Positions 1-6,670 are shown, counted from the first letter of the stretch. The stretch: 6,691 bases of DNA from an uncultured Alphaproteobacteria bacterium (GCA_903929895.1 CAIYWM010000035.1:1-6691); one strand, 5' to 3'. Numbers and translations are program-made. The notes: generated by a model from the sequence alone, not told the origin.

Positions 1-1370
1 AGATAGGTGTCCTGGCCGACATAGGCGGTGCGAGCGCCCAGCAGGTACTCGGGCACCTGGAAGAAGTCCTTGCCGTCGAGCCGGACCGAGCCGCCTGTCG
101 GCAGCACCAGGCGGGCCAGCATCTGGCCCAGCACATCCTTGCCCGAGCCCGCGCTGCCGATCACCGCCAGCCGCAGCCCTGTGGGCACGGAAAGCGAAAC
201 GCTGTCGAGGAGCTTCACCCGTCCATCCTCGGAGAAGGTGACGCCGGCCAGCGCAAGCTCGTTGCCGAGCGGCGGCGGCGGGCCGTCGGGGATCGCCTGC
301 AGCTCCGGCGGCATCATGCCCTCGGGCTGGAACTGGTCGATCACCTGTTCGTACTTGATCTGCACGTCCTGGCGCTGCTGGTCCCAATCGATCAGCTCCT
401 TGATCGGCGACGGCAGGTCCTTGTAGGCGAGCAGGACGCCGACCACGGCACCCACGTCCATCTGGCCGGTGATCGCGAAATAGCCGCCGATCAGGTAGAT
501 CGCGAACGGCGTCGCCTGCGACAGGAAGTTGTTCCAGAACTTGGCGACGAACTTCTTCTGATAGAGGTCGAAGCGGATCTTGAAGATGCGACCCAGCCGC
601 TCGGAGATGTCGGCACGCTCGTAGTTGGCGGCGCCATGGACATGTATCTCGTGGACGCCGTCGGCGGTCTCGGCGATGCGGCCAGCGAGCAGCCTGGCCG
701 AGAGCTGGCGTTGCCGGCCGAGCGCCAGCACCGGCTTGCGCAGTCGCGGGATGATCGCCATCTGCACGCCCAGCAGCACGATGACGACGATGCCAAGCAG
801 CCAGTTCTGCAGCATGATGAAGATGATGGCCGTCAGCGCCTGGCCGCCCAGGAACATCGGCGCCACGAAGGCGTCGCCGATGAAGCCACCCAGCGGCTCG
901 ACCTCGTCCTTGACCATGGTGGCGAGCTCGGCCTGCTTCACTTTGCGAAAATGGGCCGGCGGAAACCGCAGGATGCGGTCGTAGAGTTCGTAGCGCAGGC
1001 GGCGCAGCATGCGCTCGCCCATACGGCCCTTCTGGGTGTTGATCGTCTTCTTGAACAGGCCGTTGATGACGACGGCCCCCAGGAAGACGAAGCTCATCAC
1101 CACGAGATACTGGAGCTGGTCGACCTGGAAGCCGTCGAAGAAGCGGATCACCTTGCCGGGCAGGATAGCCGACAGGTCGAGCTCCCAGACCAGGAACGGG
1201 ATGGTCTTGCTGTCCTTGAAGGCGTTGCCCTGAATGCCGTTGTTGATCACCGACTTGGGCACGGTAAGCGACAGGAAGTAGAAAAGCTGCGACAGCACCA
1301 CAAGGCCCAGGATCACGAGCTGCTCGGGTCGGCTGTGCCGCCAAATATAGGTGAACAGATTGCGTTGCAT
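1..1370 (-). CDS. ABC exporter-type transporter, fused membrane and ATPase domains (C-terminus cut off)
   Basis: The frame is open from an ATG at 1370 to the left edge (456 full codons), so the C-terminal part of the ATPase domain and anything after it are missing. Residues 1-320 form an exporter-type membrane domain: helices near 18-34, 86-107, 168-188, 190-208 and 283-315, with long charged cytoplasmic stretches between them. A segment of about 50 residues separates the first two helices. A proline-rich linker (353-367) leads to a nucleotide-binding domain: 'ELALAGVTF' beta strand at 371-379, Walker A GSAGSGKD at 405-412, and a Q-loop-like 'YVGQDTYL' at 450-457. The signature motif, Walker B and H-loop lie outside the window. 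Walker A ends in Asp412 where Mg-binding Ser/Thr is usual, so this ATPase site may be degenerate. The start is supported by AGGGA 8 bases upstream. The substrate is unknown. The frame was read directly by reverse translation and agrees throughout with the motifs. Confidence 0.88.
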   Translation of the reverse strand, partial: MQRNLFTYIWRHSRPEQLVILGLVVLSQLFYFLSLTVPKSVINNGIQGNAFKDSKTIPFLVWELDLSAILPGKVIRFFDGFQVDQLQYLVVMSFVFLGAVVINGLFKKTINTQKGRMGERMLRRLRYELYDRILRFPPAHFRKVKQAELATMVKDEVEPLGGFIGDAFVAPMFLGGQALTAIIFIMLQNWLLGIVVIVLLGVQMAIIPRLRKPVLALGRQRQLSARLLAGRIAETADGVHEIHVHGAANYERADISERLGRIFKIRFDLYQKKFVAKFWNNFLSQATPFAIYLIGGYFAITGQMDVGAVVGVLLAYKDLPSPIKELIDWDQQRQDVQIKYEQVIDQFQPEGMMPPELQAIPDGPPPPLGNELALAGVTFSEDGRVKLLDSVSLSVPTGLRLAVIGSAGSGKDVLGQMLARLVLPTGGSVRLDGKDFFQVPEYLLGARTAYVGQDTY

Positions 1371-1378
1371 AGAATCTG

Positions 1379-1383
1379 TCCCT
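1379..1383 (-). promoter_or_regulatory. Ribosome binding site of the exporter-type ABC gene
   Basis: The minus strand reads AGGGA followed by 8 bases and then the ATG at 1370. This is the best Shine-Dalgarno match in the window and fixes the start. Other ATGs at 1387 and 1432 are in a different frame. Confidence 0.7.
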
Positions 1384-1435
1384 GCATTGTAGAGCTTATA
1401 AGGTGGCGGTTTGTTCGTATTTTGCGTGCCATAGG

Positions 1436-1475
1436 TCCTCTGAACAAGCGAGCATGGTGCGTTGTTCAGTCAGGA
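1436..1475. repeat. Inverted repeat between permease and exporter genes (hairpin or operator)
   Basis: CTGAACAA at 1440-1447 and TTGTTCAG at 1462-1469 are a perfect 8-base inverted repeat around a 14-base loop. TCCT at 1436-1439 and AGGA at 1472-1475 extend the stem by 4 pairs past a 2-base bulge. In the minus-strand transcript this hairpin begins about 22 bases after the permease stop codon. No U-run follows on either strand, so it is not a standard intrinsic terminator. It could be an mRNA-stabilising or attenuating hairpin, or a DNA operator, since the half-site centres are 20-22 bases apart. A further TTGTTC box lies at 1411-1416. The rest of the 1371-1496 gap holds a TATAAG (minus strand, 1395-1400) without a convincing -35 partner. 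Confidence 0.55.
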
Positions 1476-1496
1476 ACTCTGGAGATATTTGAAGGT

Positions 1497-2129
1497 TTAG
1501 ACGGCCGGATCGTCGCCTACTGCACGGCGGCTGAGATGGCGCTGCAGCAGACGCATCAGCGCGAACCCCACCTGCAGGGTGACCCCGAAACAGAGGATGC
1601 CGATCGCGAACAGGACCATCTTGTCGCCGAGCGTTGGCATCAGCTCGGCCTCGCGCAGGATGACGGCGATCCCCTCGGGAACGCCGATGGCGGCGCCGGC
1701 ACTCGAGGACATGACCAGCACGAAGAAGGCGCGTGTCACGTTGGGGAGGAAGAGGAGTGCCCCCAGCGGCGAGCCGTCCCTCAGCTGCCGCAACGCCTCG
1801 CCGCCATTGTCGGCGACATAGGCCGCGGCATAGGGCACCAGCGACAGCGCGACGGTCATGATGCCCGACGGCGCGACGTGAACACCGAACAGCGTCGCAT
1901 CGGACGGGATGATGTTAAGCAGGAAGAACATGACCACGAAGGTCGGCGCCGCTCTCATCAGGCCGATCAGGGTCGTGGCGACCGCACCGCGCACGCCGCC
2001 CGCCAGCTTGGCCAAGGTCAGCAGGCCGCCGACGGCCATGCCGACCAGCAAGGCGATGGCTGCGATTTGGAAATTGACCACCATGCCCGCGAGGAGCTGC
2101 GGCACGAAATCGGATGAAATCCGGCTCAT
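1497..2129 (-). CDS. Amino-acid-type ABC transporter permease (HisM/GlnP-like, divergent)
   Basis: This is a 210-residue inner-membrane protein, close to the usual length of polar amino acid permeases. Hydrophobic helices are near 15-40, 50-73, 88-106, 122-142 and 168-192. The segment 'LMRAAPTFVVMFFL' (57-70) matches the family position that normally reads RGTPLLVQLFF. The cytoplasmic coupling loop expected after 'YVADNGGEALRQL' lacks the EAA-G consensus and has 'DGSPLGALLFLPN' instead, so the ATPase partner may be unusual. The start at 2129 is chosen because its ATG overlaps the TGA of the upstream permease fusion as ATGA, which indicates translational coupling; the open frame runs far further upstream but there it is only an out-of-frame reading of the upstream gene. 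It should pair with the upstream fused permease as a heterodimeric channel. TAA stop. Family placement is confident; the substrate is not known. Confidence 0.87.
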   Translation of the reverse strand: MSRISSDFVPQLLAGMVVNFQIAAIALLVGMAVGGLLTLAKLAGGVRGAVATTLIGLMRAAPTFVVMFFLLNIIPSDATLFGVHVAPSGIMTVALSLVPYAAAYVADNGGEALRQLRDGSPLGALLFLPNVTRAFFVLVMSSSAGAAIGVPEGIAVILREAELMPTLGDKMVLFAIGILCFGVTLQVGFALMRLLQRHLSRRAVGDDPAV

Positions 2130-3796
2130 GCCGCCACCATCTGCCGGCGCTCGAGCCAGACCCGCAGCCTGTCGCACAGCCAGACCACGACGATCACCAC
2201 CACGACATAGAAGACGAGCAGCATCGAATAGGTGGTGATTCGTCCGCTGGCGAAGGAGGTGATGTCGGTGAGCGCGCCCAGAAGCTCGGGCGCGCCGATG
2301 AAGCTCGCGATCGGCGTTCCCTTGGCGGCATTGACGAGGAAGGACACGATCTGCGTCGCCGAGCGGCTGACCGCACGGCCGAAAAGCTCGACGGTCGGCG
2401 CCGGCAGCCCTCCCCGCTCGGTCCGCAGCGTTTGCATCGCCTCGGCGATGGCCTGCCCCGCATTGGCACCGTTCATCAAGCCGAGCGCCACGATGGCCGC
2501 ACCGATCGCGACGGCCGAGGAATAGGGAAAGAGCGCCAGCGCCACGGCCGCAGACATGACGAGCGTCAGCACGACCGGCGAGGATTGCAGGACGAGGGCG
2601 AGCGCCCGGGCGGGCCAGCGCAGCAAAAGCGACCGCGAACTCTGCAACGCGCCCAGCACCGTGGCGAACAGCAGGGTCGCCACGAGCGCGCCGGCCACGA
2701 GGATCAATGAATTGACGATTCCGGCCTTGAACAACTGCCAGGCCGGCACGGTCTTGAACATCGGCAATTGCAGGGCGATGCCGGTGTTCTTCTCCAGCCA
2801 GGTCTCGAACGCCGTCACCTGGGCGGCAAAGGGCGTGGGCTGCAACGCCGCGCTCAGTGCCGGCAGGACGCAGGCCGGGTCGGCATTGCCGGTGGCGGTG
2901 TTGCAGTTGGACCGGTTCCAGACCGCACGCTGGCTCTCGAGGAAACCGAGACCGATGCGATTCCGCGCCGCAACGTCTAGGAAAACACCGTCGCGATGGA
3001 AGATCTGGCTCGTCAGGTCGAGCGCCCGGGCGAGGCGATCGCTGCCGGTCAGCGCCACCGCCATGCCCCAAGGCAGCTGGGCGAAGCCGAACTTCTTGTC
3101 GTAGGCCTGCGCGAAACCAGGTTCGGTGAAGTAGTAGTCGAAGAAGCTGTCGTCCTGAGCCGCCAGCACGCAGGTCTCGTCGCGCAGTTTGTCCGGCAGT
3201 ACGCCCGCCTCGTCGAACAGCATCAGGCGGGCATTGTGCGAGACGATCTGGGCGTTGGAGCCATTGCCGATGGTGACGCAGATCGTACGACTGGCGACGT
3301 CGGGCCAGTCCTTGATCGTGAGCCCCTTCGGTCCGACGATGATCGTCTCCGACCGATAATAGTGCGGGCGGATGAAACGAACCTGGCTGTCGCGCTGGGT
3401 ATTGTGGCCCATGGTCGCGATGGTGAGGTCGATCTTGTCGTCGGCGAGAAGGGGAATGCGGCTCGCGGCGTTGACGCGCGTGAACACAGGCTCGACGCTG
3501 AGATGCCTGGCCAGCTCGCGGGCTACGTCGACGTCGTAGCCAGAGCGGACCTGGCCCTCGCGGGTGCCGAACAGCGGGTAGTATTCGCGCACACCGACGC
3601 GGATCTTGCCATCACAGAAGATGCGGACCAGCCGGTCGAGACCGGGTTGCTCGCAGGCGCCCGGGGCCGCGGCGGCGGCGCGCGCCTCGTCGACCAGTTT
3701 CGCCAGTGCCGCATCCGGGGTCTCGGCGCGCACCGGCAGGCCGGCCAGCGTAACGAGCCACACGAACACGATGATCAGAACGCGACGCAGCGCCAT
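2126..3796 (-). CDS. Fused solute-binding protein and ABC permease, amino-acid type
   Basis: This 556-residue protein joins a periplasmic family 3 solute-binding domain to a HisM/GlnP-type permease. Residues 1-24 are a signal peptide (basic start, hydrophobic core, cleavage likely after VRA). Residues 63-335 hold the binding domain: 'VGVREYYPLFG' (67-77), 'SGYDVDVARELARHL' (85-99), 'RIPLLADDKIDLTIATMGHNTQR' region (113-135) and 'RPHYYRSETIIVG' (143-155). Arg135 sits where this family usually binds the ligand carboxylate, which favours an amino-acid-like ligand (inference). Six cysteines fall in the secreted part. Helices near 357-383, 396-420, 424-441, 480-500 and 520-541 make the permease. 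Its coupling loop 'NAGQAIAEAMQTLRTERG' is far from the EAA consensus. The ATG at 3796 is chosen over one 19 codons upstream because it starts the signal peptide directly, has GGGG 5 bases upstream, and lies 1 base after the methyltransferase stop. Such fusions are well known in Gram-positive GlnP proteins. Confidence 0.9.
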   Translation of the reverse strand: MALRRVLIIVFVWLVTLAGLPVRAETPDAALAKLVDEARAAAAAPGACEQPGLDRLVRIFCDGKIRVGVREYYPLFGTREGQVRSGYDVDVARELARHLSVEPVFTRVNAASRIPLLADDKIDLTIATMGHNTQRDSQVRFIRPHYYRSETIIVGPKGLTIKDWPDVASRTICVTIGNGSNAQIVSHNARLMLFDEAGVLPDKLRDETCVLAAQDDSFFDYYFTEPGFAQAYDKKFGFAQLPWGMAVALTGSDRLARALDLTSQIFHRDGVFLDVAARNRIGLGFLESQRAVWNRSNCNTATGNADPACVLPALSAALQPTPFAAQVTAFETWLEKNTGIALQLPMFKTVPAWQLFKAGIVNSLILVAGALVATLLFATVLGALQSSRSLLLRWPARALALVLQSSPVVLTLVMSAAVALALFPYSSAVAIGAAIVALGLMNGANAGQAIAEAMQTLRTERGGLPAPTVELFGRAVSRSATQIVSFLVNAAKGTPIASFIGAPELLGALTDITSFASGRITTYSMLLVFYVVVVIVVVWLCDRLRVWLERRQMVAA

Positions 3797-3797
3797 G

Positions 3798-4493
3798 TCA
3801 GCCCCGCGTCCCGGCCGCGGCGATCTCCACGATGTGCATGTCGGCAAAAACATGCGGCCCGTAGCGATGGATGGAACGACCCTCCTCCGCCTGCAGGATC
3901 GTGGATGTCATCCGGTCTATCTTCTCGTTGGGAATGTGGACCAGCACGGTCCTCACGATGTGCATCGCGAGACCGTGCCGTTCGAGGATCCGACGCGAGC
4001 GCTCGACGTCGACGAAGCCGTTGTGCGTGATGATGGCGCGGCCATTGGCCGTGAAATGCTCCGACAGGCCTTCCAGCAAAGGATCGAGAAACTCGCGGCC
4101 GTCGATGCCTCCCGAACTCCAGGTCGACAGCCGCCCGGATATCTCTAAATGGTCCATCGGGAAGTGCGGCAGGTTGGCGACGATCAGATCGAAGCGCCGG
4201 CCGGCCACCGGAAGCCACATGTCGCCACGGTGGATTTCAGCTTCGTGGCCGAGGTCGCGCAGCAGCGCCTGGCCGGTGGCAACGGCATCGTCCTCGATGT
4301 CGACGCCGCAAAGCGAGACGGCGCCGAGGCCGCCCAGCACGGCGAGGACCACGCCGCTGCCGCATCCGATCTCGAGCACCCGGGCGCCGCGCACGCGAGA
4401 GGGTTCGGCACGAAGCGCGTGGACCAATGCTGCCGTGTATTCGCTCGGCCGCAGCGTCGCGACCGCCGGAGAGGGCTTGCGGGCGTCGAACAT
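3798..4493 (-). CDS. Class I SAM-dependent methyltransferase, PrmC/HemK-like fold
   Basis: This is a 231-residue soluble protein without signal peptide or membrane segment. The SAM-binding motifs appear in order: motif I 'VLEIGCGSG' (39-47), the acidic ribose-binding strand end 'GVDIED' (63-68, Asp65), 'RGDMW' (89-93), and motif IV 'FDLIVANLPHFP' (101-112). The NLPH tetrad occupies the position of NPPY in N-methyltransferases such as PrmC/HemK, and 'GGIDGREFLDPLLEGL' (128-143) resembles the loop that follows NPPY in that group. Lack of the NPPY proline-tyrosine pair argues against the housekeeping release-factor glutamine methyltransferase, so the acceptor (small molecule or protein) is unknown. 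The ATG lies 3 bases after the cyclase TGA and has no clear Shine-Dalgarno, which suggests translation by re-initiation. Its place between cyclase and import genes suggests a role tied to the transported or sensed compound (inference). Confidence 0.86.
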   Translation of the reverse strand: MFDARKPSPAVATLRPSEYTAALVHALRAEPSRVRGARVLEIGCGSGVVLAVLGGLGAVSLCGVDIEDDAVATGQALLRDLGHEAEIHRGDMWLPVAGRRFDLIVANLPHFPMDHLEISGRLSTWSSGGIDGREFLDPLLEGLSEHFTANGRAIITHNGFVDVERSRRILERHGLAMHIVRTVLVHIPNEKIDRMTSTILQAEEGRSIHRYGPHVFADMHIVEIAAAGTRG

Positions 4494-4496
4494 CGA

Positions 4497-6635
4497 TCAG
4501 CGCGACATCTGCAGCGACACGAGACGCGAAGGATCAATCGCCGCCAACCGCTTCGCCATGGTGCGCGCAACCGGATCGTCGGGATACTCCGCCGCGATCT
4601 CTTGGTAGCGCGACAGCGCCAGAACATAATCCTCGGCGACCAGCGCGGTGTAGGCCTTGCGGGTGAGGTCGCAGAGGCGGACCGTCACCTCGTCCGGCTC
4701 GAACTCACGCCCGATCCCGTAGGCACCGACCAGTTCGTAGATCGGCACCTTCGAGCGGCGGCCCTTCACGGTGACATCGTCGACCGGCCGCACGCAAAGC
4801 CGCTCGCCCGCCTCCTTGAAGACGGTATGGCTGATGCAAATTCGCGTGCCGTATTCCTTGTTGATGCCTTCCAGCCGCGCCGCGATGTTCACGCCGTCGC
4901 CCATGACGGTGTAACTCATGCGCTCCTTGGAGCCGATATTGCCCACCAGCACGGCGTCGCTGTGGATGCCCATGCGGACGTTCAGCGGCTTGGCGCCGGC
5001 GGCCTCCCAGCCGGCGTTCAGCTCCTTCATGCCTTCGCGGATACGCAGCGCCGCGAAGCAGGACCTCTGCGCATGGTCTTCGAGCAGGGCCGGTGCGCCC
5101 CAGAAGGCCATGACGCCGTCACCGATGAACTTGTCGATCGTGCCGTGCTCCATGTTGACCGCATGGGTCACGACGCCCAGATAGGCCGACACGCGCGACA
5201 GAAGCTCCTGCGAGGGCACTTCCTCAGACATGGTGGAGAAGGCTTCGAGGTCGGAGAAGAAGATCGTAAGAAAGCGGCTGTGGCCGCCCAGCACCAGCTT
5301 CTGGTCGGAGTCGAGCAGCTGGCGCACGAGGCCGACGGGCACGAAGGCCGCAAACGATTTCACCGCCGAGTCCAGCGTGTCGATGGCGCGGGCGAGGACC
5401 TCGACTTCGCGAATCGGGGACTGCAACGACGGCAGGTCGTAGCCCTCGAAGTTCTGGATCTTCGTCACCTTGAGCGCGAGCCGCTCCAGGGGTGCCGAGA
5501 CGACGCTGGAGAGGAAATAGATGATGCAGATCTGAAGCAGAATGGCGATCGCCCCAAACAGGGCCAGCCGCTTGTTCTGCTCGTCGAATGCGCTCGTGAA
5601 ATCGCCGAGCGGCGTCACGACGAAGAGTTGCCACCGCTTGCCAAAGTCGGACGGCAGCGTCGTCATACTCGCCACGTAGTCCCTGCCGTCATGGCTGAAT
5701 GAGAACAATTTCTCGCTGTCGCGCGGCCGCGCGCTGAAGGCGATCGCCGGCACGTCGTTGCCGAGCGACGTGATGTGCTGCAATTCCACCCGGCCATTGT
5801 AGTTGGTGTATGTCTTGGTCCGTTCGGAGTTGGCGATCACCCGGCCTTGATGGTCGAGGATATAGCTCAGCGTCCCGGGGCTGATCTTGCGCTCGGCGAG
5901 ATAGTCGGACAGGCCATCGAGCGTGATGTCGGCAGCCGCAATGCCGAGCAGCTTGCCCTCCTGGAAGATGGGCGCACCGACCGTGAAGCCGATCAGCCCG
6001 AGGGCAGCAAAGACATCAGGGTCGGTGATGAACGGCCCTCCGGCCTGCTGGGTCATCCGGTACCACATGCGCGCGCGCGGGTCATAGGCCGTGACCTGCT
6101 CCGACTTGCCAATCTCCTTCTGCTGCGCATCGAGGAAGAGGTAGTGATCGGTCGGCGCCGTTCCGGGCGTTGGGGCATCGATCCAGCGAAAGGCATAGCG
6201 CGCCTCCGGCGGCGGCAACTTGCTCTGAACCTCGACGTTGGGTTCGATCTGCCGTGCCTGCCGGAACGATCCGTCGGCAAGGCCGACATACATGCTGACG
6301 ATCTTTTCGCTGTGCTGGATGATGCTGAACAGATACCGCAGCGACCGGTTGTCGGAATAGAAATCAGGCTGGGCGGCGCCGACGACAGCGGCACTGCGCA
6401 CCAGCGACTTTATGGGATCGAAGTCGTGCTGGATGTTCTGGATGGCATCGGTGCGAAAACGCTCGACGAGCTGATCCGCGTTTGACCGCGCGATCTTCTC
6501 GTTCGAGATGTAAGTGACGACGACCATCGCGAGGAATGCCGGCACCGTCAGCAGCACGAACAACGTCAGAATGCTCGGCCGCAGGCTCAGATTTATCACC
6601 AGGGCATCTTTCACGTCCTGACTGTTGAAGTACAA
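4497..6635 (-). CDS. Membrane class III adenylate cyclase with periplasmic dCache sensor
   Basis: Read from the longest start (TTG, 6635) this is 712 residues. A membrane helix (about 20-42) is followed by a periplasmic dCache-like sensor (about 45-352, with 'RARMWYRMTQQAGGPFITD' at 187-205), a second helix (357-378), a HAMP-like linker (381-430), the class III catalytic domain (445-625) and a helical tail resembling a TPR pair. Catalytic residues are all visible: metal-binding Asp462 (FFSDLEAF) and Asp506 (KFIGD) 44 residues apart, adenine-contacting Lys502 and Thr576, and transition-state Asn583 and Arg587. The Lys/Thr pair marks an ATP-using class IIIb enzyme, so cAMP is the expected product. 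It probably works as a homodimer at the inner membrane, switched by a small periplasmic ligand. The start is uncertain: GTG at 6614 or 6599 would leave all domains intact, and none of the three has a well-spaced ribosome binding site. It is the first gene of the operon. Confidence 0.9.
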   Translation of the reverse strand: MYFNSQDVKDALVINLSLRPSILTLFVLLTVPAFLAMVVVTYISNEKIARSNADQLVERFRTDAIQNIQHDFDPIKSLVRSAAVVGAAQPDFYSDNRSLRYLFSIIQHSEKIVSMYVGLADGSFRQARQIEPNVEVQSKLPPPEARYAFRWIDAPTPGTAPTDHYLFLDAQQKEIGKSEQVTAYDPRARMWYRMTQQAGGPFITDPDVFAALGLIGFTVGAPIFQEGKLLGIAAADITLDGLSDYLAERKISPGTLSYILDHQGRVIANSERTKTYTNYNGRVELQHITSLGNDVPAIAFSARPRDSEKLFSFSHDGRDYVASMTTLPSDFGKRWQLFVVTPLGDFTSAFDEQNKRLALFGAIAILLQICIIYFLSSVVSAPLERLALKVTKIQNFEGYDLPSLQSPIREVEVLARAIDTLDSAVKSFAAFVPVGLVRQLLDSDQKLVLGGHSRFLTIFFSDLEAFSTMSEEVPSQELLSRVSAYLGVVTHAVNMEHGTIDKFIGDGVMAFWGAPALLEDHAQRSCFAALRIREGMKELNAGWEAAGAKPLNVRMGIHSDAVLVGNIGSKERMSYTVMGDGVNIAARLEGINKEYGTRICISHTVFKEAGERLCVRPVDDVTVKGRRSKVPIYELVGAYGIGREFEPDEVTVRLCDLTRKAYTALVAEDYVLALSRYQEIAAEYPDDPVARTMAKRLAAIDPSRLVSLQMSR

Positions 6636-6640
6636 AACCT

Positions 6641-6670
6641 ATAATCAGATAAAAGAAGACTGAGTATCAA
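6641..6670 (-). promoter_or_regulatory. Possible sigma70-type promoter of the operon
   Basis: On the minus strand TTGATA (6665-6670) matches the -35 consensus at 5 of 6 positions, and GATTAT (6641-6646) matches the -10 at 4 of 6 with a TG-like base before it, separated by 18 bases. The stretch is clearly AT-rich compared with the genes. A start of transcription would fall near 6634, almost on the TTG codon, which favours a downstream GTG as the cyclase start. This is a pattern match only. Confidence 0.35.

Noticed and set aside
1395..1423. Separate promoter for the exporter gene (TATAAG at 1395-1400, minus strand)
   Set aside because: The -10 match is good, but the expected -35 position reads AAAATA, so support is too weak.
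1440..1469. Intrinsic terminator after the small permease
   Set aside because: The stem is perfect but of mixed AT/GC content with a 14-base loop and no U-run follows on either strand.
636..2117. Plus-strand open frame of 493 codons opposite the exporter and small permease genes
   Set aside because: It crosses two clear minus-strand genes and the gap between them, is rich in His, Asp, Arg and Gln as expected for the complement of hydrophobic GC-rich genes, and shows no domain or membrane pattern.
2130..3071. N-terminal extension of the small permease frame
   Set aside because: These 314 codons are an out-of-frame reading of the upstream fusion gene with Arg/Gly/Ala-rich content; the ATGA overlap at 2126-2129 gives a natural start.
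2996..4030. Plus-strand open frame of 344 codons opposite the binding domain and methyltransferase
   Set aside because: It is antisense to the signal peptide and binding domain and ends in a low-complexity Arg/Ser stretch; no recognisable family.
4149..5702. Plus-strand open frame of 517 codons opposite the cyclase
   Set aside because: The minus-strand cyclase has complete catalytic motifs in this stretch; the plus reading has shadow-type composition and no motif.
5775..6485. Plus-strand open frame of 236 codons opposite the dCache domain
   Set aside because: Looks superficially protein-like but is antisense to a well-supported sensor domain and has no motif or ribosome binding site that I can see.
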